64,000 nucleotides of DNA from FEN-299 sp963727765. GTDB taxonomy: Bacteria > Acidobacteriota > Vicinamibacteria > Vicinamibacterales > Fen-181. Shown here piece by piece: positions 63,338-64,000 of the stretch; within the stretch, counting starts at the first letter, position 1; every line of letters starts with the position of its first letter. The stretch spans positions 186,001 to 250,000 of the forward strand of contig CAVSGZ010000007.1 in the NCBI GenBank assembly GCA_963727765.1, written 5' to 3'. The notes beneath the pieces are model-generated. The model was given only the letters and a program-made list of their open reading frames with translations, made no database searches and was not told the DNA's origin. The translations under genes and the position numbers were made by a program.

Positions 63338-63356
63338 GTTCAAATCCTGATCCCGC
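63338..63356 (+). repeat. inverted partial copy of the tRNA T-arm and acceptor
   Basis: GTTCAAATCCTGATCCCGC matches GTTCAAATCCTGGCCCCGC of the tRNA T-arm/acceptor (17 of 19), but on the opposite strand. With GCGGGG at 63280-63285 it could fold into a degenerate tRNA-like hairpin. Confidence 0.45.
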
Positions 63357-63365
63357 GTACGTGGC

Positions 63366-63397
63366 AAGGGCCGCCCGGTCTTTCCCGAGCGGCCCTT
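63366..63397 (-). terminator. hairpin directly after the initiator tRNA
   Basis: A 13-bp stem (AAGGGCCGCTCGG against CCGGGCGGCCCTT, minus strand, one T-G wobble) closed by a GAAAGA loop. It begins two bases after the CCA end of the tRNA. No U-run follows, but position and stability fit a terminator or 3' processing boundary. Confidence 0.6.
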
Positions 63398-63398
63398 A

Positions 63399-63475
<77 letters not shown>

Positions 63476-63541
63476 ACAGCAAGGTATCACTCAACCTGCG
63501 CATCCGTCAATCCTACGTGTCGCGGGAAACCGACGCGCGCG

Positions 63542-63907
63542 TCACTTCTTGGTCGGCTTCGGCACGTCGCGGATGATGAAGACGGTCTCGCCGGGCCGGA
63601 TGTACCCCAACTCGCGGCGGGCGAGCTCCTCGATCGTGGCGGGATCCTGCTGCTGCATTCGGTGGGCCATGTCTCGCAGGTCGGCATTCTCGATTCGCTT
63701 TGCCGCCAGCGCCGTCTCCGCCTGCTCGAGCTGCTGGCGGTCCCTGCGGTTGGCGAACCAGCCCCTCTCGCCGGCAACCCCGTCCAGAACGAGCGCCAGG
63801 GCTGCGAACAGCAAAAGGTAGGTGAGAACAGACCGGCGGCGAAGCGACGCGGCGGCGATTGCGCCGAGCCCGGTCGTCGATTTGTCGTCACCCCGTCGGC
63901 TGTCCAT
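63542..63907 (-). CDS. ftsB: FtsB/DivIC-type cell division protein
   Basis: A 121-residue single-span protein starting at the ATG at 63907 (MDSRRGDDKS); the open frame extends upstream without a better start. After a basic cytosolic tail come one membrane span (VLTYLLLFAALALVLDGV) and a coiled coil (RRDRQQLEQAETALAAKRIENADLRDMAHRM). The family end EELARRELGYIRPGETVFII is diagnostic of the septum formation initiator family. It joins FtsL and FtsQ in the division complex. Confidence 0.9.
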   Translation of the reverse strand: MDSRRGDDKSTTGLGAIAAASLRRRSVLTYLLLFAALALVLDGVAGERGWFANRRDRQQLEQAETALAAKRIENADLRDMAHRMQQQDPATIEELARRELGYIRPGETVFIIRDVPKPTKK

Positions 63908-64000
63908 GTCCGATAATGTCTCCCGGTGGCCCCGGCGGCCACACATGTGCACGTTCTTTTTACCGCATTTTCGGCCGCCCGACACAGGAAAATCGCCACT

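Noticed and set aside
63280..63357. A possible second tRNA on the plus strand.
   Set aside because: The acceptor ends nearly pair, but the T-loop has eight bases, there is no anticodon arm and the middle is a dispersed repeat hairpin; it is at best a remnant.

Overview
This is GC-rich, densely packed bacterial chromosome with no rRNA, no CRISPR array and no intact mobile element. The gene set points to a soil-type Gram-negative bacterium, most likely Acidobacteriota of the Vicinamibacteria kind. It includes an imuA-imuB-dnaE2 mutasome, a PEP-CTERM protein with a sigma-54 promoter, a secreted TPR-CHAT protein, a membrane Ser/Thr kinase next to an ECF-like sigma factor, S9 and DUF885 exported peptidases, a bacterial alpha-2-macroglobulin and many start/stop-overlapping genes. 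The assignment is inference from gene content; no 16S gene is present.

Layout. 16-3149: ROK sugar kinase, exported alpha/beta hydrolase and a small exported protein. 3412-8748 (minus): a small exported protein, an Fe-S protein, and the FAD and multi-cofactor subunits of an amine or imino-acid dehydrogenase. 9185-12304: secreted TPR-CHAT protein. 12387-16461: S9 peptidase, aldo/keto reductase, SET-domain protein and an ICMT-like methyltransferase. 16864-23179: PEP-CTERM protein behind a sigma-54 promoter, then an exopolysaccharide locus (PilZ-bearing glycosyltransferase, TPR/beta-barrel export protein, GT39-like transferase). 23230-26955 (minus): DUF885 peptidase-like protein and an MFS exporter. 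27065-32580: imuA-imuB-dnaE2 behind a strong promoter carrying three 11-bp-spaced repeats. 32618-35158: YajQ, a radical SAM/SPASM protein and an esterase. 35162-37352: a penicillin-binding/SpoIID fusion plus a HExxH domain. 37372-43447 (minus): a DUF1175 (YfaT-like), thioester alpha-2-macroglobulin and membrane-protein operon. 43454-46415: DUF2461, msrP-msrQ and a DedA protein.

46601-52052 is a five-gene signalling cassette: PhoU-like protein, PDZ/multi-TM/GAF/Zn-ribbon/Ser-Thr kinase, ECF-like sigma factor, Zn-ribbon pseudokinase and DinB-like protein. 52106-54372 (minus) holds an APC permease and an EamA transporter. 54716-59938 holds a two-subunit isoquinoline-oxidoreductase-type molybdoenzyme and a Ski2-like helicase. 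60128-63907 holds a second radical SAM protein, a polyprenol-dependent mannosyltransferase-like membrane protein, initiator tRNA and FtsB.

Four genes show an apparent single-base frameshift: the FAD dehydrogenase subunit near 5475, the PBP/SpoIID fusion near 36822, DUF2461 near 43655 and the sigma factor near 50146. In each case a one-base change restores a plausible family-like protein, so consensus errors are likely. Raw reads should be examined before calling these pseudogenes. The most interesting observations are the kinase/sigma/pseudokinase cassette, the PBP-SpoIID-HExxH fusion, the REP-like pair inserted in frame in dnaE2, and the repeat-bearing mutasome promoter.
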